Assembly: GCA_964345225.1 (NCBI GenBank)
Contig: CAYFQB010000083.1
Location: 1 to 64,000 of the forward strand
Length of the DNA stretch: 64,000 bases
Reading direction: 5' to 3'
Source: CAYFQB01 sp964345225
Lineage (GTDB): Bacteria; Nitrospirota; Thermodesulfovibrionia; Thermodesulfovibrionales; UBA6898
Under the pieces are notes generated by a model, which saw only the letters and a program-made list of their open reading frames with translations, did no database searches and was not told the DNA's origin. This document shows positions 45,241-54,148 of the stretch, piece by piece. The position numbers and the translations under genes are program-made. Positions within the stretch are counted from its first letter, which is position 1, and each line of letters begins with the position of its first letter.

Positions 45241-46158
45241 TTAAATAATCGGTCTTGGTAGTAAGTCAGCCCTTTCTACAATAATTGGTACAATATCTTC
45301 CCAGGCTACGGCCATGATATGGATGCCATGTATACCATTAATCTCTTTGAGTTGGTCGATGATCTCCAGAGATATTTTTACCCCTTCTTCTTTTGCATCC
45401 TTGGCCTCCTCCATACGGGTCAATATCTCATCCGGTACACTAATTCCTGATACATTATCTTTCATATAGCGAGCCATTCCAACAGATTTTATCGGTATTA
45501 CACCAGCAAGAATGTGAACCTGTTTATCCAATCCCTGATCCACCACCATCTTCATCCACTTGACAAATTTACCTACATCAAAGACAGACTGAGTTTGAAT
45601 GAAGTCTGCACCAGCCTTTACCTTTTTGGCCAGCCTCTTGATCCTGTACTCAAAGGGATCAGCAAATGGATTCTCAACCGCACCTATAAGCAGGCGAACT
45701 TCGCCAGAGATATCATCGCCGCACAGAAATTTTTTTTCGTCCCTCATGGTCTTAAGGGTTTGAATGAGTTGAATAGAATCAATATCATAGACACCTTTAG
45801 CTGTAGGATGGTTGCCAAATCTTTGATGGTCACCTGAAAGACATAGTACATTTTGAATCCCTAAGGCAACTGCACCCAGGATGTCACTTTGGATAGCTAT
45901 CCGGTTCCGGTCCCTGACCACCATCTGCATTACGGGATCAACCCCCATCTCCTTTAGGAGGATACAGCCGCTCATACTTGACATACGGACAATGGCCGTT
46001 TGATTGTCCGTTACATTCATAGCATCACAATAAGATTTGAGGAGTTCACCTTTCCTCTGGATGACTTTTGCTGAAGTACCTTTTGGGGGGCCCACTTCTG
46101 CAGTTACAGCGAAATAGCCGCCTTCTAAAACCTTTTCAAGATTGCTTCCCGCTTTCAT
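45241..46158 (-). CDS. metF: Methylenetetrahydrofolate reductase, copy 2
   Basis: A 305-residue short MetF with TAEVGPPKGTSAKVI near the start, AMNVTDNQTAIVRMSSMSG, RDRNRIAIQSDILGAVALG and CLSGDHQRFGNHPTAKG. It is closer to metV (29 bases) than copy 1, so it is the more likely partner of the two MetV proteins and the flavoprotein. It would make the methyl-THF used by the acetyl-CoA route. AAGAGGT precedes the ATG. Confidence 0.94.
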   Translation of the reverse strand: MKAGSNLEKVLEGGYFAVTAEVGPPKGTSAKVIQRKGELLKSYCDAMNVTDNQTAIVRMSSMSGCILLKEMGVDPVMQMVVRDRNRIAIQSDILGAVALGIQNVLCLSGDHQRFGNHPTAKGVYDIDSIQLIQTLKTMRDEKKFLCGDDISGEVRLLIGAVENPFADPFEYRIKRLAKKVKAGADFIQTQSVFDVGKFVKWMKMVVDQGLDKQVHILAGVIPIKSVGMARYMKDNVSGISVPDEILTRMEEAKDAKEEGVKISLEIIDQLKEINGIHGIHIMAVAWEDIVPIIVERADLLPRPII

Positions 46159-46186
46159 AATCCACTAACCTCTTTTAATTTATGCC

Positions 46187-46819
46187 TCACTGTTGAGTGA
46201 GGCTTGGGTCCCAGTTTTTTGGGATCATAATATCCTCCAGATTATCGAGGCATCCAATCCTGGAGAGACGCTCAATAATGAGCTGCCAGGCACAGGGCAT
46301 GCTGGGTGAAATCTCACATTTACCGCCCTGAGAACCTCCGCACGGGCCGTTAAGCAAGCTTTTAGCACATCTTGTTATCGGGCAGATCCCTCCTGTCTTA
46401 TCCAGTATACATTTACCACACAGTGAACATCTTTCATCAAATACCTGAAGTCTTGTCATGTTAGCAAGGAACATACTGTCATTTGAAGGAAAGACAGGCT
46501 TGTCTTCGTATAACTCCGCTGCTGTCTGTGTACCGGCACCGCAGGACATAACAATTATGCAATCGGCTTTATTTATAACTTCCTTAAATGGTTTAAGCTC
46601 TAATTTTGTTCCAAGTACCTGACAACCTGTCTTTGCGGCAAATATTCCTGTTACATCTTTTCCTTCTGATTCCAGGGCCTCCTTCATTGCCTTAAGCTCA
46701 GGTTCTCCTCCTGTTTTGCACAAAGTTGCACACTCAGAACATCCTAAGAGAAAAACTCTCTTGTAATTTTTTATGTTTTCCAACACTTCATTTAATTCCC
46801 GTTTCTTTGTTAATATCAT
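46187..46819 (-). CDS. metV: MetV-type zinc protein, methylene-THF reductase C-terminal family, copy A
   Basis: MetV is the small subunit that partners MetF in Wood-Ljungdahl bacteria. This 210-residue protein has the family Cys pattern: GCSECATLCKTGG, SCGAGTQ, then CSLCGKCI, GGICPITRC, NGPCGGSQGGKCE and a final CAW. The cysteines fit iron-sulfur and zinc sites that pass electrons to MetF. It lies 29 bases upstream of metF copy 2; the second copy is 145 bases upstream of it. Confidence 0.9.
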   Translation of the reverse strand: MILTKKRELNEVLENIKNYKRVFLLGCSECATLCKTGGEPELKAMKEALESEGKDVTGIFAAKTGCQVLGTKLELKPFKEVINKADCIIVMSCGAGTQTAAELYEDKPVFPSNDSMFLANMTRLQVFDERCSLCGKCILDKTGGICPITRCAKSLLNGPCGGSQGGKCEISPSMPCAWQLIIERLSRIGCLDNLEDIMIPKNWDPSLTQQ

Positions 46820-46963
46820 TTTCCCTCACATCGTATTTTATATTTTATTGTAACTACTCATGTCTCTCCTTTAGAAAAGTAGGATTATAGTGCTTATCAG
46901 TTACACATTAACTTTGGTGTCTTGAGTGCATATCATAACTCTTAATATCGTTTATTTGCAACC

Positions 46964-47617
46964 TTATGCACTTACCTTGTAGCTGCCCGGTTTTTGTCCC
47001 TTTGACCAATCTTTTGAGCCGATTGTCTTTTTGAAGTCGTCAAGTTTACCTAATTCTTTACGTCTTTCGTAAATCCTTACCCAGGCACATGGAATTTCAG
47101 GGTTTACCTCACATTTCCCATTCTTTGTTCCACCACATGGGCCATTTAAAAGTCCCTTGGAACACGTTGTAACAGGGCAGATTCCACCAGTCAAAGCAAG
47201 GATACAGTCACCACATGCTGCACACGCTTCAACCCATGTGCCCTTTACGTCAGAAATTCCAATGAACTTGGTGTTAAGTGCTGGTAAAACAGGGATATTC
47301 TTAAATCGCTCAGCAATACCCTGGACACCTGCGCCACAACCCATTGAGAGGATTGCGTCGTATTGAGAAGCCTCATCCTCTAACTGATTAATGAATTCTG
47401 TATCACATTGCCTGGGTATTGTCCGTTCCTCCACAATGATTTCATCACCGTCTATTTTTCTTGCCATTCGGATAGCTGACGCCAACAATTCAACCTGCCT
47501 CTCGCCACCACTAAGACATACAGTAACACAGGTACCACAACCCACAATTAGAACTTTCTTATAATCTTTAAGCATATCTTTTATCTCTTCAAAGGGTTTA
47601 ACCTCAGCAACAATCAT
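46964..47617 (-). CDS. metV: MetV-type zinc protein, copy B
   Basis: The 217-residue paralogue has the same Cys series: GCGTCVTVCLSGG, GCGAGVQ, CAACGDCILALTGG, CPVTTCSK, NGPCGGTKNGKCEV and CAW. Its start overlaps the stop of the flavoprotein fusion by four bases (ATGA), so the two are coupled in translation; copy A is not. That suggests copy B is the direct partner of the fusion protein. Confidence 0.9.
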   Translation of the reverse strand: MIVAEVKPFEEIKDMLKDYKKVLIVGCGTCVTVCLSGGERQVELLASAIRMARKIDGDEIIVEERTIPRQCDTEFINQLEDEASQYDAILSMGCGAGVQGIAERFKNIPVLPALNTKFIGISDVKGTWVEACAACGDCILALTGGICPVTTCSKGLLNGPCGGTKNGKCEVNPEIPCAWVRIYERRKELGKLDDFKKTIGSKDWSKGQKPGSYKVSA

Positions 47618-49635
47618 TCTCTCACCTTCTTTCCCATTTTTATAGGATTTATACCTAAGGACTCAAGACTCTTTCTGAATTCAGAGACATCTTTACTCTC
47701 TGAGATTATATTCAGTCGCCCCGCACCTAAACCAATCTCATCTAATATCTTTTTGGCCTTTTCTATACGTGCAAGTAACCACCGACTTCCATCCCTAAAA
47801 CGGCATTCCTGATCAGGACACATGTGTACTGCCACACCATCAGCACCCAATTCAAAAGGATAAATTAGCTGAAAAGCATCCAGCCGACCTGTGCAAAGTT
47901 TTCCCAGCCAGTGCACACCATCTCCGCTGCTCGGGGGATCGGCAGGTAACTTGTATTTACAGTAAAAGCCAATTATAAATATTTCCTGAATCTCTTGCTT
48001 ATCAAGATCTATAACCTTTTCCAGTGCAGTACGTGCTTCTTCCATGGTCTCAAGTTTTAAGTTTATTGCTAATGCTGGACATTCTGATGCACAAATCCCA
48101 CAGGCCTGACATTGACTTATATCTATTTTAACTATTTCTTTGCCTGGAGTTGGCACTCCATAAGGACATATACGAACACAGTTAAGACAGGCTGCACAAT
48201 TCTCTGAAACGAGTGCACCTGCACCGCAGTTTAAACAGCATTGTGCTTCCTTTACTGCTTCATCCCAATTATAGCCCTGTTCTACCTCGTTAAAATTGTC
48301 GAGGCGTTTTTCGATTGGCATAGTGGGCATATTATACCTGTTTGATTTATTAATTAAATTAACTACATACTCTTGAAGCGGTTCAAAAGCTAAAGGCTTT
48401 TCAACACTTTTATATGGTAGATTGCGGAGATAACAATGTATTGCTTCAGCCGTCCTTTTACCAGCTGCTATAGCTTCAATCACGCTTGAAGGTCCACTCA
48501 CAACATCACCACCAGCAAAAACACCTTTTAAATCAGTTTTGCCTGTCTCATCCTTTACAATAACAGTACAATTCTTGTCTAAGATTAACCCGGTATTCTT
48601 TAAGGCATCTGCATCAGGAATGTAACCAATTGCTAAGATAACTGTATCAGCTTCAATTTCAAATTCCGATTTTTCTATAGGTACAGGTCGGCGTCTGCCT
48701 GACTCATCTGGCTCACCGAGTTGCATCTCAATACACCGAACCCTTTGAACATTTCCATTACCTAAAAATTCAATCGGGGCAGTTAGATACCTAATCTTTA
48801 TCCCTTCATTCTCTGCATCCTCAACTTCTGCACGACCAGCTGGCATTTCATATAAGGTTCGACGATAAATAATGGTAACCTCTCGAGAGCCCAGACGAAG
48901 AGAAGTACGAGCTGCATCAATTGCTGTATGACCTCCACCAACGACTAAAACACGATCACCTAAAGGCGGTCTTTGTCCCCTGCTAACTTGTTTTAGAAAT
49001 TCAACGGCTGTAATAATTCCTGTAAGTTCTACACCACCACATTTGGGCAATAAACTATTTTGACTACCCGTAGCTAAAAAGACAGCCTGATAATCTTTAA
49101 GAAGTTCTTCAATTGTAAAATCTCGACCGAGTGCCAAACCGGTCTTAGCCTCAACACCGAGGGATAATATAAAATCAATCTCTTCATTAACCACATCTTT
49201 TGGAAGCCTATATTCAGGAATGCCTTCACTTAGCATACCTCCAAGTACATCCTGTGCCTCATATACAGTAACCCTGTATCCAAGTAATGCAAGATCGTGG
49301 GCTGCTGTTAGGCCGGCTGGGCCACCCCCTATTATAGCGACTTTTTCATCGTAGAAATGTTCAGGCCTCTGAGTAAGTTTTAGCCCTTTGGTATGATCTG
49401 CTGCAAAGCGCTTCAGCGCTGCAATGGAAATAGGTTTGTCTATCTGTGCACGCCTGCATACGCTCTCACACGGCCGAGTACAGATTCTGCCACAAACAGA
49501 AGGAAATGGGTTTACCTGACGGATAATCTTAATAGCCTTCTCTATATCGCCTTTTGCAATTGCAGAGACATAGCTGCTTACATCTGTATAAATAGGGCAT
49601 GCTGCCTGGCATGGAGGCACAGTTTTAGTAGTCAT
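47614..49635 (-). CDS. GltD-like flavoprotein fused to ferredoxin and MvhD domains
   Basis: Three parts are visible in about 673 residues. Part 1 (1-460) is GltD/NfnB-like: N-terminal iron-sulfur cysteines (CGRICTRPCESVC), FAD fold VAIIGGGPAGLTAAHDLA, NAD(P) fold VLVVGGGHTAIDAARTSL. Part 2 (about 470-535) has two 4Fe-4S ferredoxin motifs, NCAACLNCVRICPYG and CQACGICASECPA. Part 3 (about 550-660) resembles MvhD/FlpD (CTGRLDAFQL, FELGADGVAVHMCPDQECRF). It probably moves electrons from NAD(P)H to MetF/MetV. ATG 49635 is chosen over TTG 49644, which is too close to GGAGG. Confidence 0.88.
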   Translation of the reverse strand: MTTKTVPPCQAACPIYTDVSSYVSAIAKGDIEKAIKIIRQVNPFPSVCGRICTRPCESVCRRAQIDKPISIAALKRFAADHTKGLKLTQRPEHFYDEKVAIIGGGPAGLTAAHDLALLGYRVTVYEAQDVLGGMLSEGIPEYRLPKDVVNEEIDFILSLGVEAKTGLALGRDFTIEELLKDYQAVFLATGSQNSLLPKCGGVELTGIITAVEFLKQVSRGQRPPLGDRVLVVGGGHTAIDAARTSLRLGSREVTIIYRRTLYEMPAGRAEVEDAENEGIKIRYLTAPIEFLGNGNVQRVRCIEMQLGEPDESGRRRPVPIEKSEFEIEADTVILAIGYIPDADALKNTGLILDKNCTVIVKDETGKTDLKGVFAGGDVVSGPSSVIEAIAAGKRTAEAIHCYLRNLPYKSVEKPLAFEPLQEYVVNLINKSNRYNMPTMPIEKRLDNFNEVEQGYNWDEAVKEAQCCLNCGAGALVSENCAACLNCVRICPYGVPTPGKEIVKIDISQCQACGICASECPALAINLKLETMEEARTALEKVIDLDKQEIQEIFIIGFYCKYKLPADPPSSGDGVHWLGKLCTGRLDAFQLIYPFELGADGVAVHMCPDQECRFRDGSRWLLARIEKAKKILDEIGLGAGRLNIISESKDVSEFRKSLESLGINPIKMGKKVRE

Positions 49636-50691
49636 TGTGTTCAATCCTCCAGACGGTTCCGTTTATTGTGACATTTACCCCGTAAACGGGGGTTACCCTT
49701 TCCGGATCCTAAGCTCTATCAAGTAATTAAATAGTTAATTATTTATATTTTATATATATTTTAATATATTTATTACAACAATTATAAGGGAATAACAGTA
49801 AACTCCGTTAGAAGAAAATAACAACAATTTCTAAACGGGGTAAACCCCTTGTTTGCAAAAAAGAATTTATTTTATCCTCGCTTCAAGCCCCGAAAGACAT
49901 CTGGTCTATTACGGGTACGGGACAAGTAGCGAGTCTTTCTAATGGGGTAAATGTACCCACAAAATGAGTAATTTTTTCTATCTTTATTAAATATATCTAA
50001 CTGTTTAAATTTCGGGCAGATGCAAATGTTTTATAGAGTCAGAATTTTATCATTTATTTTATTTATATGTCAAAACCGTCCTCTTAACAATCGCATAGCG
50101 CATGGTAAAAAAGTAAGCGGTAGGCAGTAAGGAGTAAGCAGTAAATGAAAACACAGGAGTATTTAAACAGTTAAACGGTTACGATGCCCCCCTGTCAAGT
50201 AAGCTTTTCTACTTTACAAGGCCCGTTTCGTTTATCTTCTAGCGGCTAAGTGTTTTTATTTTCATAAAAATCTTTTAATGCTTCCTTTTCTTCTTACTTC
50301 TTACTTCTTACTTCTTACTTCTTACTCCTTACTCCTCACTCCTCACTCCTCACTCCTCACTCCTTACTTCCTACTTCCTACTTTCTTTTTAGTTCCCAGT
50401 TCTTCCTTGACAAAGGAGAAAGATCTGTGATAATAATTGCTCAATTTTGTAAACCCCTTTAAAAAGGTGTTGCGTGTCGGTGGCTTTAGACCACCTACTG
50501 TAACCTGTCTGCCGACAGGCAGGCATATTTTTTAACTTCCGATTTCATCGAAGGCTTTTTTTACGGGGTAAATTTATGATTTTAAAGGTTTTATTAAAGA
50601 AACAGGTAAAGTATAAACCAGGTGAATCTGTATCTCGATCTTTAGAAATAATAAAAATTTAGGTATAAAAATATGTTCAATAGGAGGCAAG
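49636..50691. repeat. 1-kb intergenic region with composite repeat 8
   Basis: No gene is visible. 49740-49800 is very AT-rich and probably holds the promoter of the metV/metF operon. CTCCGTTAGAAG...TTCTAAACGGGG lies at 49804-49842. From 50090: CGCATAGCGCATGG, GTAAGCGGTAGGCAGTAAGG, CGGTTACGATGCC with the CCCTGT...ACAAGG hairpin (50190-50221), then a tandem run of 7-bp units (50283-50392), and CCTGTCTGCCGACAGGCAGG at about 50505. lpdA starts at 50692 after a GGAGG site. Confidence 0.75.
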
Positions 50692-52077
50692 ATGAAATTA
50701 GCAATTATTGGAGCTGGGCCTGGAGGATATGTTGCAGCGATTAAGGCTGCCCAGTCAGGTACAAATGTAACCATAATAGAAGAATCAGAGGTAGGGGGCA
50801 CATGTCTTAACAGAGGTTGCATCCCCACTAAGGCGCTTGTTGCATCATCAGAGGCACTTTCTAAGGCAAGACAGCTTGATAAATTTGGTATTGAACTAAA
50901 AGGTGAAGTTGTACCCAATCTTGCAAAGATTATTGAGAGAAAAAATAAAGTAGTAAACACACAAGTAAAGGGTATAAGAGGACTATTTAAGAGCTGGGGG
51001 ATAAATCTAAAACAAGGACGGGGAGTACTCACATCTCCTGATGAAATAGAGATTACAACAAAAGACGGCTCAAAGGAAAAAATACAGGCAAACAGGATAA
51101 TAATAGCCACGGGATCGAGACCTGCACAGATACCAATATTTCCATTTGACGGCAATAGAATCATATCCAGTGATGAAGCACTTAACCTTACGGATATTCC
51201 GAGGAGCCTTCTAATAGTAGGAGCAGGTGTTATTGGCTGTGAATTTGCCTGCATATTTGCTGAACTAGGCACTGAAGTAACAATGGTAGAAATGCTCCCA
51301 CGGGCCGTTTCTACAGAGGATGTTGAAATATCACAGCTCTTGGAGAGGGAATTAAAAAAGAAAAAGATTAAACTTTATACAAACGTAAAGGTTGAGGATG
51401 TTAAGGTAAAAAATGGCGAGGTAAATGCCAGGTTGTCTAATGGAGAAGAAATAGTGACAGAAAAGACCCTTGTCTCAATAGGAAGGGCTCTAAACAGTGA
51501 TAATATTGGAATAGAAAACGTTGGTATCAATAGGGGCAGTAGGGGTGAAATAACTGTCAATGAAAAAATGCAGACCGGCATAACAAATATTTATGCAATT
51601 GGTGATGTAACAGGCGGCATACTGCTTGCCCATGTTGCCTCAAAAGGTGGTATAGTTGCAGCAATAAATGCAACAGGAGGAGATGATACAATAGACTACA
51701 GTGTAGTGCCTTCAGCAATATTCACCTCTCCTGAAATAGGTTCTGTTGGTCTAAGGGAATTTGAGGCAGAGGAGAAAGGGATAAAGGTAAGAACAGGTCA
51801 TTTCCAGTTCAGGGCACTTGGCAAGGCACATGCAATGGGTGAAATAGCAGGTTTCGTCAAAATAGTCTCTGATGAGTCTACAGACAAGGTTTTAGGTGCT
51901 CATATAATCGGCCCGCATGCCTCAGACCTTATACATGAGGCAGCTATTGCAATAAAGACAGGGCTTAATGTTAAGGACATAGCTGAAACAATCCATGCAC
52001 ATCCTACATTATCAGAAGGTATAATGGAGGCTGCTGAGGATGTCCATGGTAAGGCAATACATGTACCTAAAAGTTAA
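50692..52077 (+). CDS. lpdA: Dihydrolipoamide dehydrogenase
   Basis: LpdA reoxidises dihydrolipoyl groups using FAD, a redox-active disulfide and NAD. The 461-residue protein has the FAD fold IIGAGPGGYVAAIKA, the disulfide motif GGTCLNRGCIPTKAL (Cys about 38 and 43), the NAD fold LIVGAGVIGCEFACIFAELG and the catalytic His-Glu dyad in AHPTLSEG near the end. No 2-oxoacid dehydrogenase or GcvH gene adjoins. In several acetogens lpdA lies inside Wood-Ljungdahl clusters next to metF, metV, folD and cooC, and the same neighbours occur here. Confidence 0.96.
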   Translation: MKLAIIGAGPGGYVAAIKAAQSGTNVTIIEESEVGGTCLNRGCIPTKALVASSEALSKARQLDKFGIELKGEVVPNLAKIIERKNKVVNTQVKGIRGLFKSWGINLKQGRGVLTSPDEIEITTKDGSKEKIQANRIIIATGSRPAQIPIFPFDGNRIISSDEALNLTDIPRSLLIVGAGVIGCEFACIFAELGTEVTMVEMLPRAVSTEDVEISQLLERELKKKKIKLYTNVKVEDVKVKNGEVNARLSNGEEIVTEKTLVSIGRALNSDNIGIENVGINRGSRGEITVNEKMQTGITNIYAIGDVTGGILLAHVASKGGIVAAINATGGDDTIDYSVVPSAIFTSPEIGSVGLREFEAEEKGIKVRTGHFQFRALGKAHAMGEIAGFVKIVSDESTDKVLGAHIIGPHASDLIHEAAIAIKTGLNVKDIAETIHAHPTLSEGIMEAAEDVHGKAIHVPKS

Positions 52078-52127
52078 ATACGCCCCATGGAAATGATAAA
52101 CTTCTTTACAGGGTAAGTAATGTAAAA

Positions 52128-52329
52128 GCCGGACAGCACTACCTTTCGCTTGCTACGATATTTTTCGACTATTCTAAGCTCATTCCGCTACAGCCTCGAA
52201 ACTCCCCCGTAGACGGGTTTCCCCGTTTTACGGGGTCAGACACTCGAGGCTGTAGCCGCTTCATTTCGCTAAGAACTGTAACCGAAAAATATCTGATGCC
52301 GCTCTACCCAGCACTGCACGGCTTTTTTT
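52128..52329. repeat. 195-bp imperfect palindrome between lpdA and folD
   Basis: The left arm (52128-52199) and right arm (52244-52322) match in reverse complement over most of their length: shared blocks include GCTACAGCCTCGA/TCGAGGCTGTAGC, TTCTAAG/CTAAGAA, GATATTTTTCG/CGAAAAATATC and GCCGGACAG/GCACTGCACGGC. The centre has a smaller hairpin (CCCGTAGACGGG). A T-run (52323-52329) follows. There is no ORF. It could be a MITE-like element or an overbuilt terminator between convergent genes. Confidence 0.7.
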
Positions 52330-52426
52330 GAATTTACTGACAAGTGACTATTGACTATTGATGTGGAAATTGCAAATTTCTTTACGGGCATGCCCCGTGG
52401 AAAGCCATGGCTTTCTTTATGGGGGA

Positions 52427-53329
52427 TCACTTTATACTATACTTTGCTGATTTCACAGTATTCTTTAAAAGCATTGTAATGGTCATCGGTCCGACGCCGC
52501 CTGGCACCGGAGTGATAGCCCCGGCTATCTCTTTGGCAGCATCAAAATCAACGTCTCCCTTTAGGATAGCAACCGGTTTCCCCGTCTTCTCACTTATTTT
52601 CTCACCTACACGGTTGACACCAACGTCAATCACACAAGCACCGGGCTTGATCCATTCAGGTTTCACTAGATGCGGTACCCCTGCGGCAACGATGAGAATA
52701 TCGGCGCGTTTACAGTGTGCCTCAAGGTTCTTTGTACCGGTATGCACGACAGTGACTGTGGCGTTCGCTCCTTTGCCTTTCTGGAGCATAATGTTGGCGA
52801 TAGGCTTGCCCACTATATTTGAGCGTCCTACAACAACAACTTCGGCACCTTTGGTCTCAAAGCCGGATCGTACAATCAATTCCTGGATTCCTGCAGGAGT
52901 GCACGGAAGGAACTTAGCCTCATCGCCGCCTATCATCAGGCGCCCGACATTAACAGGATGAAAGCCATCTACATCCTTGTCAGGATCAATAGCGTTTAGA
53001 ACCTTCTTTTCATCAATGTGTTTGGGAAGGGGAAGTTGGACAAGGATACCGTGTATCATAGGGTCCTTATTGTACTTGTCAACGAGCTTTAGCAGGTCCT
53101 CTTCGGAAATGTTCTCAGGCTGATCATCCTGGATCGAATTAAAACCCAGTTCGTGTGCAGCTTTCTGTTTGCCTGTTACATAGCTTATTGAAGCTGGGTT
53201 CTGACCCACAAGAATGGTAACCAGTCCAGGCGCTATTCCATGCTTTTCCTTCAATTCGGCGACTTCCTTCTTAAGCTCTTCCCTTATCTGGGCGGCGATC
53301 TCCTTGCCGCTTATGATCTTCGCACTCAT
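52427..53329 (-). CDS. folD: Methylene-THF dehydrogenase/methenyl-THF cyclohydrolase
   Basis: FolD interconverts 10-formyl-, methenyl- and methylene-THF. The 300-residue protein has the catalytic Lys in SYVTGKQKAA, the signature VQLPLPKHI, the NADP loop VVVGRSNIVGKPIANIM, and the C-terminal DVDFDAAKEIAGAITPVPGG segment. It sits in the folate group of genes with folE and the 5-formyl-THF cyclo-ligase. It would make the substrate for MetF. GGGAGGA precedes the ATG. Confidence 0.97.
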   Translation of the reverse strand: MSAKIISGKEIAAQIREELKKEVAELKEKHGIAPGLVTILVGQNPASISYVTGKQKAAHELGFNSIQDDQPENISEEDLLKLVDKYNKDPMIHGILVQLPLPKHIDEKKVLNAIDPDKDVDGFHPVNVGRLMIGGDEAKFLPCTPAGIQELIVRSGFETKGAEVVVVGRSNIVGKPIANIMLQKGKGANATVTVVHTGTKNLEAHCKRADILIVAAGVPHLVKPEWIKPGACVIDVGVNRVGEKISEKTGKPVAILKGDVDFDAAKEIAGAITPVPGGVGPMTITMLLKNTVKSAKYSIK

Positions 53330-53417
53330 CTTATTCCTCCCGAGTATTAAGTTATTGAATTACTTTGTCATTAAGTTAACAAGTCTTTATACGTCAATGC
53401 TTTTAAAACTGTTACCT

Positions 53418-53981
53418 TCAGTCACGCTTTTTAATGAGTTCAAGCAACTCTTCTCTCGTAGACTCTTTGGTCCTGAATAGTCCTCTTACTGCTGATGTAA
53501 CAGTCCTTGCACCGGGTTTTTTTATGCCTCTCATTGAAAGGCATAGATGCTCAGCATCAATAATAACCATAGCACCCTTTGGCTTTAACTTTTCCATAAT
53601 CATGTCAGCAAGCTGGCTGGTAAGCCGTTCCTGCACCTGAGGCCTTTTAGCAAGGATTTCGAGGGCCTTTGCAAGTTCCCCTATACCGGCAATTTTGCCA
53701 GCTCCAGGAATATATGCAACATGCGCCTTTCCAATAAAGGGGAGCAGGTGGTGCTCGCATACCGAATAAAAAGGTATGTCCTTTAAAAGAACCATCTCAT
53801 CGTGGCTTTCTCCTTCAATAGGTTTTAATATCTCTTCAGTAGGGGTCTCAAGGCCTGAAAATATCTCTTTATACATACTTGCCACCCGTTGGGGGGTATC
53901 CTTGATAGTCGGCCTTTGAAGATTCTCTCCGATGCCTTCGAGGATCAGCCTTACGCCTTTCTCTATCTTCTTGAGATTCAT
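53418..53981 (-). CDS. folE: GTP cyclohydrolase I
   Basis: FolE opens the imidazole ring of GTP to make dihydroneopterin triphosphate, the first step of THF synthesis. The 187-residue protein has the zinc site Cys and His in SVCEHHLLPFIGKAHVAYIP, the second zinc Cys in DAEHLCLSMRG, and the substrate segment QVQERLT. Length is standard. GGAGAA precedes its ATG. The gap to folD is 88 bases in the same direction, so the two may share a message. Confidence 0.97.
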   Translation of the reverse strand: MNLKKIEKGVRLILEGIGENLQRPTIKDTPQRVASMYKEIFSGLETPTEEILKPIEGESHDEMVLLKDIPFYSVCEHHLLPFIGKAHVAYIPGAGKIAGIGELAKALEILAKRPQVQERLTSQLADMIMEKLKPKGAMVIIDAEHLCLSMRGIKKPGARTVTSAVRGLFRTKESTREELLELIKKRD

Positions 53982-54148
53982 ATAATTCTCCTACTAATTA
54001 TTACCCAGGGACTTGAATTTTATCATTTAGCTGAAAAATAAGTCAAAGTTGCAGATGATTCATAAAAATAATAATTACAAATTATGATAAATTGTTTCTA
54101 TAATATTATTGGTTTATGATCCGAATAATAAAGGCAGATTAGAAATCA

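Noticed and set aside
50283..50392. Possible CRISPR array
   Set aside because: The units are 7 bases long and contiguous with no spacers; no cas genes are nearby.
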